In this document: piece after piece, positions 9,865-18,411 of the stretch
Layout of the letters: every line of letters starts with the position of its first letter
Numbering within the stretch: the stretch's first letter is position 1
Assembly: GCF_000981585.1 (NCBI RefSeq)
Contig: NZ_LN831776.1
Coordinates: 6,741,187-6,805,186 of the forward strand
Length of the DNA: 64,000 nt
Source: Paenibacillus riograndensis SBR5
GTDB taxonomy: Bacteria; Bacillota; Bacilli; Paenibacillales; Paenibacillaceae
Reading direction: 5' to 3'
Made by a program: the position numbers and the translations under genes
Notes under the pieces: model-generated
The model's database searches: none
What the model was told of the DNA's origin: nothing
What the model saw: only the letters and a program-made list of their open reading frames with translations

Positions 9865-9910
9865 ACAAAACGGCTACGTTGTCGAAGGAAGGGTGGCGTA
9901 GCCGCTTTGT
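9865..9910. terminator. Hairpin downstream of the GbsR/MarR gene
   Basis: Fourteen-base arms (9865-9878 and 9897-9910) with one mismatch, built on CGGCTACG/CGTAGCCG, flanked by ACAAA/TTTGT. It lies downstream of the minus-strand regulator and can act on either strand. Confidence 0.55.
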
Positions 9911-9913
9911 TCG

Positions 9914-9939
9914 GAACAACGGCAGTTTTGCCGTTGTTC
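9914..9939. terminator. Second hairpin downstream of the GbsR/MarR gene
   Basis: A perfect 11-bp inverted repeat, GAACAACGGCA and its complement, around a 4-base loop. It is adjacent to the previous hairpin. Confidence 0.5.
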
Positions 9940-10023
9940 AACCCCCACAGGCCGGGGGGCTCACTAAGCCCGAATTATATGGCTAAATTGCCCCCCGCTT
10001 GCTGCATAGTTGCTGCTCAGCCT

Positions 10024-10584
10024 CTACTCCCTGCCGGGAAGTCTGCCGAAGAACTCCCCTTCCTCCAAGCCTGACACAAACCGCTGCAGCCAGGCATAAT
10101 ATTCTACCGCATGCTGGAGCTTGTCCAGATCCCGCAGGCATGCCTGCCGCTCCTCTTCGGGAGTGTCGGCCGCCTGGATCAGCGCCTGAAGCTCAGGCAT
10201 CACCGTGCTCATCGCCTCCTGCATGACATCGATTTCCCGCTGGAGCTTCAGGCTGAAGAAGTTTTTGAATGCCTGAAAAAAATCCGTCTCCGCAACATAC
10301 AGCTCTTTCCGCTCGCGTTTCTCCTCCAGCCTGGTCACCATCCGGGAAGCGATCAGGGAGCGGACACCGTAGCTCATATTGCTTTTGCTCATATTCATGA
10401 CCTGCTTCATTTCCTCCAGCGTCATCGGCTTGTCCTCAAAAAACATGATCCCGTAAAGCTGCCCAAAGGAATAATTGGCACCATACAGATCCATCGTCTG
10501 CGCTATCGCATCAATCATGGGACGCAGCAGCTGCTCCCTGGGTGATAAATGCTGGTTGTCCCCGCCAAATGCGGTCTGCTTCAT
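10024..10584 (-). CDS. GbsR/MarR-type transcriptional regulator
   Basis: A 186-residue winged-helix protein. The segment TLEEMKQVMNMSKSNMSYGVRSL is the helix-turn-helix, preceded by a YGANYSFGQLYGIMFF lead-in typical of GbsR/OpcR-like regulators. The C-terminal half is helical and charged and probably dimerises. I chose the ATG at 10584, which has AAGGTG in front. A GTG at 10599 is possible but has a poor site. In Bacillus the family controls choline and glycine-betaine genes. Here it is divergent from a Ugp-like importer across about 220 bp, so it may regulate that operon (inference). Confidence 0.85.
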   Translation of the reverse strand: MKQTAFGGDNQHLSPREQLLRPMIDAIAQTMDLYGANYSFGQLYGIMFFEDKPMTLEEMKQVMNMSKSNMSYGVRSLIASRMVTRLEEKRERKELYVAETDFFQAFKNFFSLKLQREIDVMQEAMSTVMPELQALIQAADTPEEERQACLRDLDKLQHAVEYYAWLQRFVSGLEEGEFFGRLPGRE

Positions 10585-10803
10585 TCGCTGCACCTTCACT
10601 CTTTTTTAGAATCGTTCCCTCTACATTACACAATACTGAAGCTTCGTAGCAGCTTTCCTGCAAATTTTACACAATCTCCGAATGATGTTTACCTTCGCTT
10701 GACCACAGGGCTGCGCCATGAGTGTACAATTTTTTTTGAACAGATAGCTTCCTCTGCATTATACCGCAAAACAAAGCTGATGGAATGGGGTATCGGAACA
10801 AAA

Positions 10804-11685
10804 ATGACACGCTCAAAGGTTATTAGCGGCTTGAAGCCCATACTGTTCACGCTGCCGGCGATGGTACCGTTCGTCCTGTTCTGGCTGGCGCCGCTGTTGT
10901 ATGTGCTGTATCTCAGCTTCACGGAATGGGATTTTATGAGCCCGGAAAAAACTTTTGTCGGATTACAAAATTATGCTGATCTCTTCAGCAATCCGGCCTT
11001 TTACAAAGCGCTGAGAGTAACTGTGCTCTTCTGTGCAGGCAGTGTGCTGCCGATCATTCTGCTCGGCCTCGGACTCGCCCTGCTGATGAACCGCAAGCTG
11101 AAAGGCTCCGCACTCTATCAGGTGCTGCTGTTCTCGCCATGGGTCACGCCAACCGTTGCAGTATCCATTGTCTGGTCGTGGATCTATGAACCTGAGGTCG
11201 GCCTTGCCAATACAGTGCTGGATGTCTTCGGACTCGAAAAAATCGGCTGGCTGCAGGACCCCAAATGGGCGCTTGTGGGAGTCCTTCTGGTGACCATCTG
11301 GAAATCCGTGGGCTGGGCGATGATCTTTTATCTGGTGGCGCTGCGGAATGTGCCTTCAGATCTGCTTGAAGCGGGGGACCTCGATGGCGCAAGCGCTGGA
11401 CAGAAGTTCTTCCGCATCACCCTGCCGCTGATCTCGCCAACCACCCTGTTTCTGTTCGTGGTCCAGCTTATCCAGGCGCTTCAGGCCTACGATCAGATCA
11501 ATGTGCTGACCCAAGGGGGCCCCTCCGGCTCCACCCGCACGCTGCTGTATCTGTATTATCAGTCCGCCTTCGAATCCTTTCAGATTGGAGAGGCTTCCAG
11601 TGTAGCTGTCGTTCTTGTCACCATCTGCATGCTGCTGTCCGTATTCTCCTTCGGCGTCAGCAGGCGGACCACGCATTATCAATAA
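10804..11685 (+). CDS. ABC importer permease, UgpA/MalF-like
   Basis: A 293-residue permease with six hydrophobic helices. Near the C terminus the cytoplasmic EAA loop reads LEAGDLDGASAGQKFFRITLP, which docks on the ATPase. The frame is open further upstream, but the ATG at 10804 gives the usual family length and leaves room for a promoter opposite the divergent regulator. The next two genes encode its partner permease and binding protein. No ATPase is encoded locally, so a shared MsmX/UgpC-type ATPase elsewhere is expected, as is common for CUT1 importers. Confidence 0.9.
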   Translation: MTRSKVISGLKPILFTLPAMVPFVLFWLAPLLYVLYLSFTEWDFMSPEKTFVGLQNYADLFSNPAFYKALRVTVLFCAGSVLPIILLGLGLALLMNRKLKGSALYQVLLFSPWVTPTVAVSIVWSWIYEPEVGLANTVLDVFGLEKIGWLQDPKWALVGVLLVTIWKSVGWAMIFYLVALRNVPSDLLEAGDLDGASAGQKFFRITLPLISPTTLFLFVVQLIQALQAYDQINVLTQGGPSGSTRTLLYLYYQSAFESFQIGEASSVAVVLVTICMLLSVFSFGVSRRTTHYQ

Positions 11686-11718
11686 TCTTTTCATTTTCTA
11701 AAAAGGAGGTCTCACCGC

Positions 11719-12561
11719 TTGCGTATGCTCACTCGGCTGGGCGGCCCGGTCCGCCATCTGTTTTTTGCCGCGCTTGCCCTGCTGATGGCTTTTCCCTTCT
11801 ATTGGATGGTCACCAGCGCACTGAAAACCAATGATGAAATCTGGCGCTCCCCGCCTACGCTCTGGCCTGAAGTGCCGCTCTGGGGCAATTTTTCCGCTGC
11901 CTGGAATGAGGCTCCGTTCGCAAGATACATGGGCAACAGCATATTCGTCGCGGCTTCCATTGTCATTCTGCAGATCATCAACTCCGGCATGATGGCTTAT
12001 GCGCTGACACATATGAAATTCCGCCTGAAGGGGCTTTTTGCCGGAGTCATTCTGTTTGGTTATATGGTCCCGGCTACCGCAGTTTACCTGCCCGGCTATC
12101 TTGTGCTGTCTGAGCTGCATCTGCTGAATTCCTATGCCGGCCTGATTCTCTCTAACTGTGTAAGCATCTTCGCGATCTTTTTGATCCGGCAGGCGTTCCT
12201 GCAGGTCTCGCATGAGCTGGTGGAGGCCGGTGAAGTGGACGGCGCCTCGCATATGCGGATTCTGTGGACGGTGCTGGTGCCAGTTACGAGGTCTTCCTTT
12301 GCCGTGCTGGCGCTGATTACCTTCATTGATCAGTACAACAATTATTTCTGGCCGATGCTGATTACCAAAAACCCTGACCTGCAGTTAGTCTCGGCTGGCC
12401 TGCGCAGCTTTTTCGTGGAAGGGGGTGCATACGGATTACAATGGCCGCTGATCATGGCCGCCAGCGCCTTCACCATCGCCCCGCTGCTGCTTGTCTTCCT
12501 GCTGGCGCAGAAAACAATTATGCAAAGTGTCAATATGACGGCAGGTTCAAGTAAAGGCTGA
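11719..12561 (+). CDS. ABC importer permease, UgpE/MalG-like
   Basis: A 280-residue partner permease with six helices and the EAA loop VEAGEVDGASHMRILWTVLV. The TTG at 11719 has AAAAGGAGG 9 bases upstream. An ATG two codons later is a less likely start. It lies 33 bp after the first permease and 28 bp before the binding protein, so the three are one transcript. Confidence 0.9.
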   Translation: MRMLTRLGGPVRHLFFAALALLMAFPFYWMVTSALKTNDEIWRSPPTLWPEVPLWGNFSAAWNEAPFARYMGNSIFVAASIVILQIINSGMMAYALTHMKFRLKGLFAGVILFGYMVPATAVYLPGYLVLSELHLLNSYAGLILSNCVSIFAIFLIRQAFLQVSHELVEAGEVDGASHMRILWTVLVPVTRSSFAVLALITFIDQYNNYFWPMLITKNPDLQLVSAGLRSFFVEGGAYGLQWPLIMAASAFTIAPLLLVFLLAQKTIMQSVNMTAGSSKG

Positions 12562-12589
12562 AATCTTACATTAATGAACAAAGAGGAGA

Positions 12590-13942
12590 ATGATGATGAA
12601 CGTATTAAAAAGGTTGTCACTGGTATCCATGATTGCCGGACTCACAGTAATCACAGCTTGTGGCGGAAATTCCGCTTCAGACAATGATACGGCGGGGGGC
12701 GGTGCCTCCGCAGCTCCCGCTGCGGAAGCCGCACCGACACAAGGCAAACCGGTAACAATTGAATTCTGGTATGGACTCGGCGGCAAGCTCGGCGAAAATA
12801 TGGAATCGCTCATTCAGAAATTCAACGCCTCGCAGCAGGAGGTCATCGTCAAAGGTATTGTGCAGGCGGATTACAGCGAAACGGAACAGAAGCTTCAGGC
12901 GGCCATTGCTACCGGACAGGTTCCTGCAGCCGTGCTTTCCTCCAATATGGACTGGGCGCGCAAGGGATATTTTGCTTCAATGGATGAGCTGATTGCAGCG
13001 CAGCCGGATTTTAATAAAGAGGATTTTGTCCAGACCTTCCTGAAGCAGGGCCAGGTTGACGGCAAGCAGTATTTCCTTCCGATGTACGGAACGACACAGG
13101 TTATGTATTACCGTAAGGATGCTTTTGAGAAAAGCGGGATTGACGCCAGCCAGCTGAAGACTTGGGAAGACCTCGCCGCAGCCGCTAAGAAAATGGCCGT
13201 CCAAGACGGCGGCAAGACAACCTTCTTCGGCTGGGAGCCGATGTGGGGCTCCGGCAACATGATTGATGCTGTGATGAGCAAGGGCGGCAGCATTCTTAGC
13301 GGGGATGGAACGAAAGTAACCATTGACTCTCCTGAGTGGGTAGAGACCTGGGACCTGTTCCGCAAATGGATTCATGAGGACAAGATTATGCGCATTCACT
13401 CCGGCGGACAAGGCTGGGAGTACTGGTACAAAACCATTGATGATGTAATGAAGGGCCAGGCGGCAGGCTACACCGGCTCCAGCGGGGACCAGGGCGATCT
13501 GGATTTCAGCATCGTCTCGGCCATGGAGCAGCCGGGCTGGGCAGGAGTAGGTGAAGGAAAACCGGTAGCAGAGGCGCTTATGGCCGGCATTCCGGCCAAG
13601 GCCGGAGATGCCGAGAAGCAGGCAGCTATGAAGTGGCTGACCTACTTCACGAATTCCGAGAACACCGCCTTCTGGTCGATCAACACCGGATACATTTCCG
13701 TCCGCCAGTCTGCCCTTAAAGATCCGGCATTCGTCTCGTTCAGCGAAACCAATCCGCAGATCAAAGTTCCATTGATGCAGGCATCCCACGCCTCCGCCCC
13801 GTTCCAGGACCCTACCGGGGGCAAAATCAGCGATGCGCTGAAAATCGCTGCCGACAAGGTGCAGATTGAGAATACCCCGGCGGCAGAAGCGCTTAAGGAA
13901 GCACAGCAAACCGCCCAAGCAGCACTGGATAAGATGAAATAA
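12590..13942 (+). CDS. Extracellular solute-binding lipoprotein, UgpB-like
   Basis: A 450-residue family 1 binding protein. The signal peptide ends in the lipobox VITACG, so it is a lipid-anchored receptor. An acidic/Ala-Pro linker follows, then the mature start TIEFWYGLGGKLGENMES, which resembles UgpB (sn-glycerol-3-phosphate/glycerophosphodiester receptor) more than maltose receptors. Three ATGs in a row occur at 12590, 12593 and 12596. AGAGGAG just before favours the second or third. With the two permeases it forms the importer. The downstream HAD phosphatase and metallophosphoesterase fit a phosphorylated substrate (inference). Confidence 0.9.
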   Translation: MMMNVLKRLSLVSMIAGLTVITACGGNSASDNDTAGGGASAAPAAEAAPTQGKPVTIEFWYGLGGKLGENMESLIQKFNASQQEVIVKGIVQADYSETEQKLQAAIATGQVPAAVLSSNMDWARKGYFASMDELIAAQPDFNKEDFVQTFLKQGQVDGKQYFLPMYGTTQVMYYRKDAFEKSGIDASQLKTWEDLAAAAKKMAVQDGGKTTFFGWEPMWGSGNMIDAVMSKGGSILSGDGTKVTIDSPEWVETWDLFRKWIHEDKIMRIHSGGQGWEYWYKTIDDVMKGQAAGYTGSSGDQGDLDFSIVSAMEQPGWAGVGEGKPVAEALMAGIPAKAGDAEKQAAMKWLTYFTNSENTAFWSINTGYISVRQSALKDPAFVSFSETNPQIKVPLMQASHASAPFQDPTGGKISDALKIAADKVQIENTPAAEALKEAQQTAQAALDKMK

Positions 13943-13988
13943 GCAGGAATATAATGACGTAAAATGATTAAATTCAAGGGGTGGCAGC

Positions 13989-14987
13989 ATGCCTGAACTC
14001 ATCACACCGCAAGGGAAGCATTCCATATCCGCAATCCTGTTCGACAAGGACGGCACGCTGCTCCAGTTCATCTCCCTCTGGGGAAGCTGGGCCGAGTGTT
14101 TCCTGGAACAGTTCACCCGGCAGCTGGCAAAGCACGGTCTTGAATTCCCGGTTCAGCATCGGGCCGTCCTGCTGGGGACCGTCCACGATGCCGGGGGGAA
14201 AATTACCGGCTATGACCGCAATGGTCCCTTGGCTATGGGCACAATGAGCGACCTGTACGCCATCCTGTCCTGGCAGGGCTACCTGCTCGGCTTGTCCTGG
14301 GCCGAGTCCATGGAACTGGTGACGCTCTGCCGTCAGGAAGCGGATGCGCTGCTGGAGCGGAGCAGGCCGGTGCTCCCCCTCCCCGGCCTGCTCCGTTTCC
14401 TGGACCAATGCGCAGCCTGTGGTGCAGCCCTCGCCGTAGTAACCGCCGATGAAACGGCCGCGGCGGAGAACCACCTCCGCTGGCTTGGCATCCGCGGGTA
14501 TTTCTCCGCCGTGATCGGCACGGATCAGGTCGAACGGGGAAAGCCATTCCCCGATATGGCGCTGCTGGCCTGTGAACGGCTGGGGGTACTTCCTGCCGAG
14601 GCCGCCGTGATTGGCGATACGAACGGCGATATGCGGATGGCCAAGGCCGCCGGTGCGGCTGTGGCCATTGGAATTGCCGGCGCGGCGGACTCCGTGGCGG
14701 GGATTACTAGCGCGGTGGACGCAGCAGCGCACGGCGGGATCACCAGCGCGGTGGACGCAGCGGCGCACGGCGGGATCACCAGCGCGGTGGACGCAGCGGC
14801 GCACGGCGGAATCACCAGCGCGGTGGACGCAGCGGCGCACGGCGGGATCACCAGCGCGGTGGACGCAGCGGCGCACGGCGGGATCACCAGCGCGGTGGAC
14901 GCAGCGGCGGCGCGCTGTCTTTTGCCTGATGCTGATTCTATTGTGCAGTCCTATGAAGAGCTAAGTATCGAAAGGAAAGCAAGATGA
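13989..14987 (+). CDS. HAD-family phosphatase with a C-terminal 12-residue tandem repeat
   Basis: A 332-residue haloacid-dehalogenase hydrolase related to phosphoglycolate phosphatases. Motif I is ILFDKDGTLL, motif II VVTADET, motif III has the Lys in ERGKPFPD, and motif IV is VIGDTNGDMRMAKAAG. The catalytic core is complete by about residue 235. After it come five perfect 12-residue units (GITSAVDAAAHG) and a sixth degraded one, encoded by a 36-bp minisatellite, then a short normal tail. GGGGTGG precedes the ATG. It lies 46 bp after the binding protein and overlaps the SMR gene by 4 bp. It probably dephosphorylates a small imported or derived phosphate ester (inference). Confidence 0.9.
   Translation: MPELITPQGKHSISAILFDKDGTLLQFISLWGSWAECFLEQFTRQLAKHGLEFPVQHRAVLLGTVHDAGGKITGYDRNGPLAMGTMSDLYAILSWQGYLLGLSWAESMELVTLCRQEADALLERSRPVLPLPGLLRFLDQCAACGAALAVVTADETAAAENHLRWLGIRGYFSAVIGTDQVERGKPFPDMALLACERLGVLPAEAAVIGDTNGDMRMAKAAGAAVAIGIAGAADSVAGITSAVDAAAHGGITSAVDAAAHGGITSAVDAAAHGGITSAVDAAAHGGITSAVDAAAHGGITSAVDAAAARCLLPDADSIVQSYEELSIERKAR
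14700..14915 (+). repeat. 36-bp in-frame minisatellite inside the HAD gene
   Basis: Six units begin at 14700, 14736, 14772, 14808, 14844 and 14880, nearly identical in DNA and each encoding GITSAVDAAAHG (the last ends in AAAAR). The unit is a multiple of three, so copy-number change would keep the frame. Confidence 0.95.
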
Positions 14988-15325
14988 GGGCCGAAGGCGC
15001 ATGGGCATGGGTTTTTCTGGTACTGGCGATTCTGTTCGAGCTGTCCGGAACCATCTCTATGAAAATATCCCATGGCTTCACCCGGCTCTGGCCCTCCGTG
15101 CTGATGTTCCTGTTCTACGGGATCAGCTTCACCTCGCTGAATGTGGCGCTCACCTCGATCAAGGTCGGAGTAGCTTATGCGGTATGGTCAGGCGCGGGAA
15201 TCATCCTGATTTCCCTGGTGGGGGCGTTGTATTTCGGCGAACGGATGACCCTGTCCTCCCTCTTATGGGTGACTGTGATTGTGGCCGGAATTGTGGGTTT
15301 GAACATTAGCGCCAAGGGACATTAA
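14984..15325 (+). CDS. Small multidrug resistance (SMR) family transporter
   Basis: A 113-residue protein with four hydrophobic helices. Helix 1 contains the essential membrane Glu in LFELSGTISMK, and helix 3 has the YAVWSGAGI motif of EmrE/SugE/QacC proteins. These dimers exchange protons for cationic drugs, guanidinium or polyamines. The ATG overlaps the HAD stop by 4 bp (ATGA), so translation is coupled, although the functional connection is unclear. Confidence 0.93.
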   Translation: MRAEGAWAWVFLVLAILFELSGTISMKISHGFTRLWPSVLMFLFYGISFTSLNVALTSIKVGVAYAVWSGAGIILISLVGALYFGERMTLSSLLWVTVIVAGIVGLNISAKGH

Positions 15326-15476
15326 CAGAGTTAATAGTATTAACGATGCCCCTGCCAGCACCTGCAAACCGATCCGATCTGATTCCTGAACTGGACCATC
15401 CACGACGAAACGGGCTGTATATGTACAGAGTTGCTTTATTCAGTTGATCATGCAATCCAAGGAGGCTCTTTCGAGA

Positions 15477-16466
15477 ATGAGTACAAACGAATCTGGCGGA
15501 CAACAGCCGCTGCTCACCTTCCAAATCATTACGGATACCCATGTCACCGCCGATCCATCGCATGAGTATAATCTGAATTTCGGGCGGGCGCTGCAGGATC
15601 TGGCCCTCCATGCCCAGGGCAGCAGCGGGATTATGCATATTGGGGACATTACGGATCATGGCTTTACGGAAGAATACGAGGAAGTCCACCGCATTCTGCA
15701 GCTGCATCAGGCAGCACTCCCGGAGATCCGTTACACCTTGGGGAACCATGACGTGGGTCTCGGCCACTGGGAATCCCGCCTGGCGATGTACACCTCCCGC
15801 ACGGGAATGACCGGCCCCTATCATGACCACTGGATCTGCGGATATCATTTTATTTTCCTTGGAACAGAGGAAGGATTGCCTACCTTCTGCAATCTGTCAG
15901 AAGATCAGCTCCGGTGGCTGGACCGGAAGCTTGGCGAGCGGGCGGCGGAAGCCCGGGAGCTTGGCCGGCAGCTAACAGACCCTCTTGAGCTTTCCGGGCA
16001 GACGGTCGTTGAGCACGAACCTGGAAGGCTGCCTGTGAGCGTTCAGGCATTTGATGACACTGCAGCGCAATCACAGCCTATATTTTTGTTCCTGCACCAG
16101 CCGCTGAAGGATACAGTAGCAGGTTCGCTTGAGTCACAGGAGTGGTACGGGGTGACACAGGATAAGGAACTGCGGGCCATCCTGTCCAAGTATCCGCAGA
16201 CTCTTCTCTTCACCGGCCATACCCACTGGGAGCTTGAGGTCAGCAACACGATGTACCCCGGCAACGGCGAGACGGCAACTATGTTCAATGCCGCTTCTGT
16301 TGCTTACCTTTGGACTAACGCGGATGAGCACAAAAGCGGCAGCCAAGGGTATTACGTGGAAGTCTACTGCGATAAGGTGCTCGTCCGGGGACGGGATTTC
16401 ACTACGGGAAGCTGGATTGAATCAGCGCAGTATGAGGTGGCTACGCCTGTAAATGTACGCGGCTAG
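15477..16466 (+). CDS. Calcineurin-like metallophosphoesterase
   Basis: A 329-residue phosphodiesterase/phosphatase with the metal-binding series DTHVTAD, HIGDITDHG, LGNHD and FTGHTHWE. The ATG at 15477 follows GGAGG at 15461-15465. In-frame starts further upstream have no site. There is no signal peptide, so it should act in the cytoplasm. It lies about 150 bp after the SMR gene on the same strand. It could cleave phosphodiesters brought in by the Ugp-like importer (inference). The exact substrate is unknown. Confidence 0.9.
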   Translation: MSTNESGGQQPLLTFQIITDTHVTADPSHEYNLNFGRALQDLALHAQGSSGIMHIGDITDHGFTEEYEEVHRILQLHQAALPEIRYTLGNHDVGLGHWESRLAMYTSRTGMTGPYHDHWICGYHFIFLGTEEGLPTFCNLSEDQLRWLDRKLGERAAEARELGRQLTDPLELSGQTVVEHEPGRLPVSVQAFDDTAAQSQPIFLFLHQPLKDTVAGSLESQEWYGVTQDKELRAILSKYPQTLLFTGHTHWELEVSNTMYPGNGETATMFNAASVAYLWTNADEHKSGSQGYYVEVYCDKVLVRGRDFTTGSWIESAQYEVATPVNVRG

Positions 16467-16555
16467 TGCCTAGGGAAAGATATATTCGCAAAATCAGATC
16501 AGCAATTTCCCGATGCCGGAACAGCCAGCTGCTTAGGCAAACAGAGCTATAACAA

Positions 16556-16592
16556 AAAGCAGCCTTCTCCCGTTAGTGGAGAAGGCTGCTTT
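16556..16592 (+). terminator. Intrinsic terminator after the metallophosphoesterase gene
   Basis: A perfect 15-bp stem (16556-16570 with 16578-16592), GC-rich in the centre and flanked by A-run and TTT, with a 7-base loop. Confidence 0.88.
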
Positions 16593-16607
16593 GCGCGTGG
16601 GCTACTA

Positions 16608-16755
16608 GATCAGCAGAATCAGAGGTACTTTTACCTCTGATTTGTTCATTCCCGGGCAGATCGGCAGAATCAGAGGTACTTTTACCTCTGATTGGTTCAT
16701 TCCCGGGCGGATCAGCAGAATCAGAGGTACTTTTACCTCTGATTTGCTCATTCCC
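16608..16755 (+). repeat. Three 51-bp tandem repeats, each a hairpin
   Basis: Units begin at 16608, 16659 and 16710. Each holds AATCAGAGGTA-CTTTT-TACCTCTGATT followed by a TTCATTCCCGGGC-like spacer. They lie between convergent transcripts. Confidence 0.9.
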
Positions 16756-16785
16756 TTAGGCCGTATCGGGCCGTTGTCCATCTCC

Positions 16786-16808
16786 CTGCGGGCCGGATTA
16801 GCCCGCAG
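16786..16808. terminator. Hairpin downstream of metQ
   Basis: An 8-bp GC-rich perfect stem CTGCGGGC/GCCCGCAG with a 7-base loop, 25 bp past the metQ stop on the minus strand. No strong T-run is present. Confidence 0.5.
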
Positions 16809-16832
16809 CAGAGCTTACAGCGGCTATTTGCC

Positions 16833-17678
16833 TCAAAACGCAGGCAACGCAATGTCCGCATAGTTGTCCTCAAGGAACTTCTTCACTTCCGGGCCGCTGA
16901 TGCGCTTCGCCAGTTTTTGGATGGCGTCGGAATCCTTGTTGTCCTCGCGGGCAACCAGGGTGATGGTGAATTCGGAGTCGCTTCCTTCAGTGATCAGCGC
17001 ATCCTTCTTCGGTGTCAGTCCGAGCGGGCTGGCATAGGCCGGAGTCATTGCCACCAGGTCGGCGTCATCCAGCATGCGGGCCAGCATCAGCAGGTCAACT
17101 TCCTGGAACTTGAACTTTTTGGCGTTCTCGGTAATGTCGGCCTGGGTCGCCTGAATGCCCACGCCTTCCTTCAGCTTAATCAGTCCGGCCTTTGCGAACA
17201 TTTGCAGCGAGCGTCCGGTATTGGATGGGTCATTCGCCATGACCAGGGTTGCCCCCTCCGGCAGATCGGCAATTGACTTATACCGTTTGGAATAACCGCC
17301 GTAGATCGCATCATATACCGGCTGCACCTCTACCAGCTTGGAACCCTTGCTGGCATTGAACTGCTCCATGTAAGGAACGTGCTGGAAAAAGTTCGCGTCC
17401 ACTTCCTTATTAGCCAGCGCCTCGTTAGGCTGGACATTATCAGACAGAATGACGACTTCCATGTCCACACCGTCTTCCTTGAGCAGCGGCTTCACGATAT
17501 CAAGGATATCGGTCATTGGCGGAATGAGCGAGGCTACTTTGATTTTAACTGGTTCGGTGGCGGTTGCTGCCGGTGTAGTGGCTTCCGGTGTGCTTTCAGT
17601 TTTCTTGTTGTTTCCGCAGCCTGCGGCAATCATGACCAATACGAGCAGCATAAGTGTGTATTTCAACGTTTTTTTCAT
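16833..17678 (-). CDS. metQ: Methionine ABC transporter substrate-binding lipoprotein
   Basis: A 281-residue NlpA/MetQ-family receptor. The signal peptide ends in the lipobox MIAAGCG. The mature protein has the family motifs VDANFFQHVPYM and IANDPSN-like MANDPSNTGRSL. It captures methionine and hands it to the MetI/MetN complex. It is last in the metN-metI-metQ transcript, 70 bp after metI. Substrate assignment rests on family and gene order. Related paralogues carry other amino acids. Confidence 0.93.
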   Translation of the reverse strand: MKKTLKYTLMLLVLVMIAAGCGNNKKTESTPEATTPAATATEPVKIKVASLIPPMTDILDIVKPLLKEDGVDMEVVILSDNVQPNEALANKEVDANFFQHVPYMEQFNASKGSKLVEVQPVYDAIYGGYSKRYKSIADLPEGATLVMANDPSNTGRSLQMFAKAGLIKLKEGVGIQATQADITENAKKFKFQEVDLLMLARMLDDADLVAMTPAYASPLGLTPKKDALITEGSDSEFTITLVAREDNKDSDAIQKLAKRISGPEVKKFLEDNYADIALPAF

Positions 17679-17748
17679 TTGTGCAGTGAACCCCCATTTT
17701 TATATATTGTTGTTGTTCTGTTGTTCAAACCTAAGACTCCCCGGCCGC

Positions 17749-18411
17749 TCAGCGTTTATCCAGCAGCCTTGCCAGGGTGCTTCCGGCAAACTGGATGATT
17801 TGCACCAGAACAATCATTACGAGAATCGCGTAGACCATCACCTCGGTCTCAAAACGCTGATACCCGTAGCGGATGGCGAAATCGCCAACCCCTCCCCCGC
17901 CGACCACGCCCATCACGGTTGAAAAGGATATGAAGCTGATGGTTGAAGCCGTCAGGCCAAGCACCAGGCCCGAACGCGCCTCCACATACAGGAACTTGAA
18001 GATCAGCCCGGCCTTCGAGGCTCCCATGGACAATGCAGCTTCAATGGTACCCTTCGGCACCTCCAGCAAAGACTGCTCCACCAGCCGCGAGTAATAAGCG
18101 ATAGCGACAATGGACAGCGGCACAGCAGCCGCCATAGTACCGATGGCCGTTCCCACCAGGATACGGGTGAAGGGAATCAATGCAACCACCAGCAGCAGGA
18201 ACGGAAAAGAACGGACCACATTGACAATGCTGTTCAGTACAAGCGACAGCGTCTTGTTCTCATAGAGCTGGCCCTTGCGGCAAAAGTATAAAACAGTCCC
18301 CAGCGGAAGCCCGAGCAGCACTGCCGCTCCTGCCGAAATGCCGACCATGACAAAAGTTTCCCCGATGGACTGCCACATCTGATCCTGGTATTTCAGCAGA
18401 TTCTCAAACAT
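17749..18411 (-). CDS. metI: Methionine ABC transporter permease
   Basis: A 220-residue permease with five hydrophobic helices. The EAA loop is IEAALSMGASKAGLIFKFLY and the C terminus contains MGVVGGGGVGDFAIRYGYQRF, diagnostic of MetI. The ATG at 18411, overlapping the metN stop by 8 bp, gives the usual family length. The frame is open further upstream only inside metN. Confidence 0.95.
   Translation of the reverse strand: MFENLLKYQDQMWQSIGETFVMVGISAGAAVLLGLPLGTVLYFCRKGQLYENKTLSLVLNSIVNVVRSFPFLLLVVALIPFTRILVGTAIGTMAAAVPLSIVAIAYYSRLVEQSLLEVPKGTIEAALSMGASKAGLIFKFLYVEARSGLVLGLTASTISFISFSTVMGVVGGGGVGDFAIRYGYQRFETEVMVYAILVMIVLVQIIQFAGSTLARLLDKR

Noticed and set aside
10549..10803. Longer start for the UgpA-like permease
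   Set aside because: It would run into the divergent regulator and adds residues unlike the family. The ATG at 10804 gives the normal length.
16608..16755. CRISPR array
   Set aside because: Entire 51-bp units are conserved including the spacer part. They are tandem hairpins.
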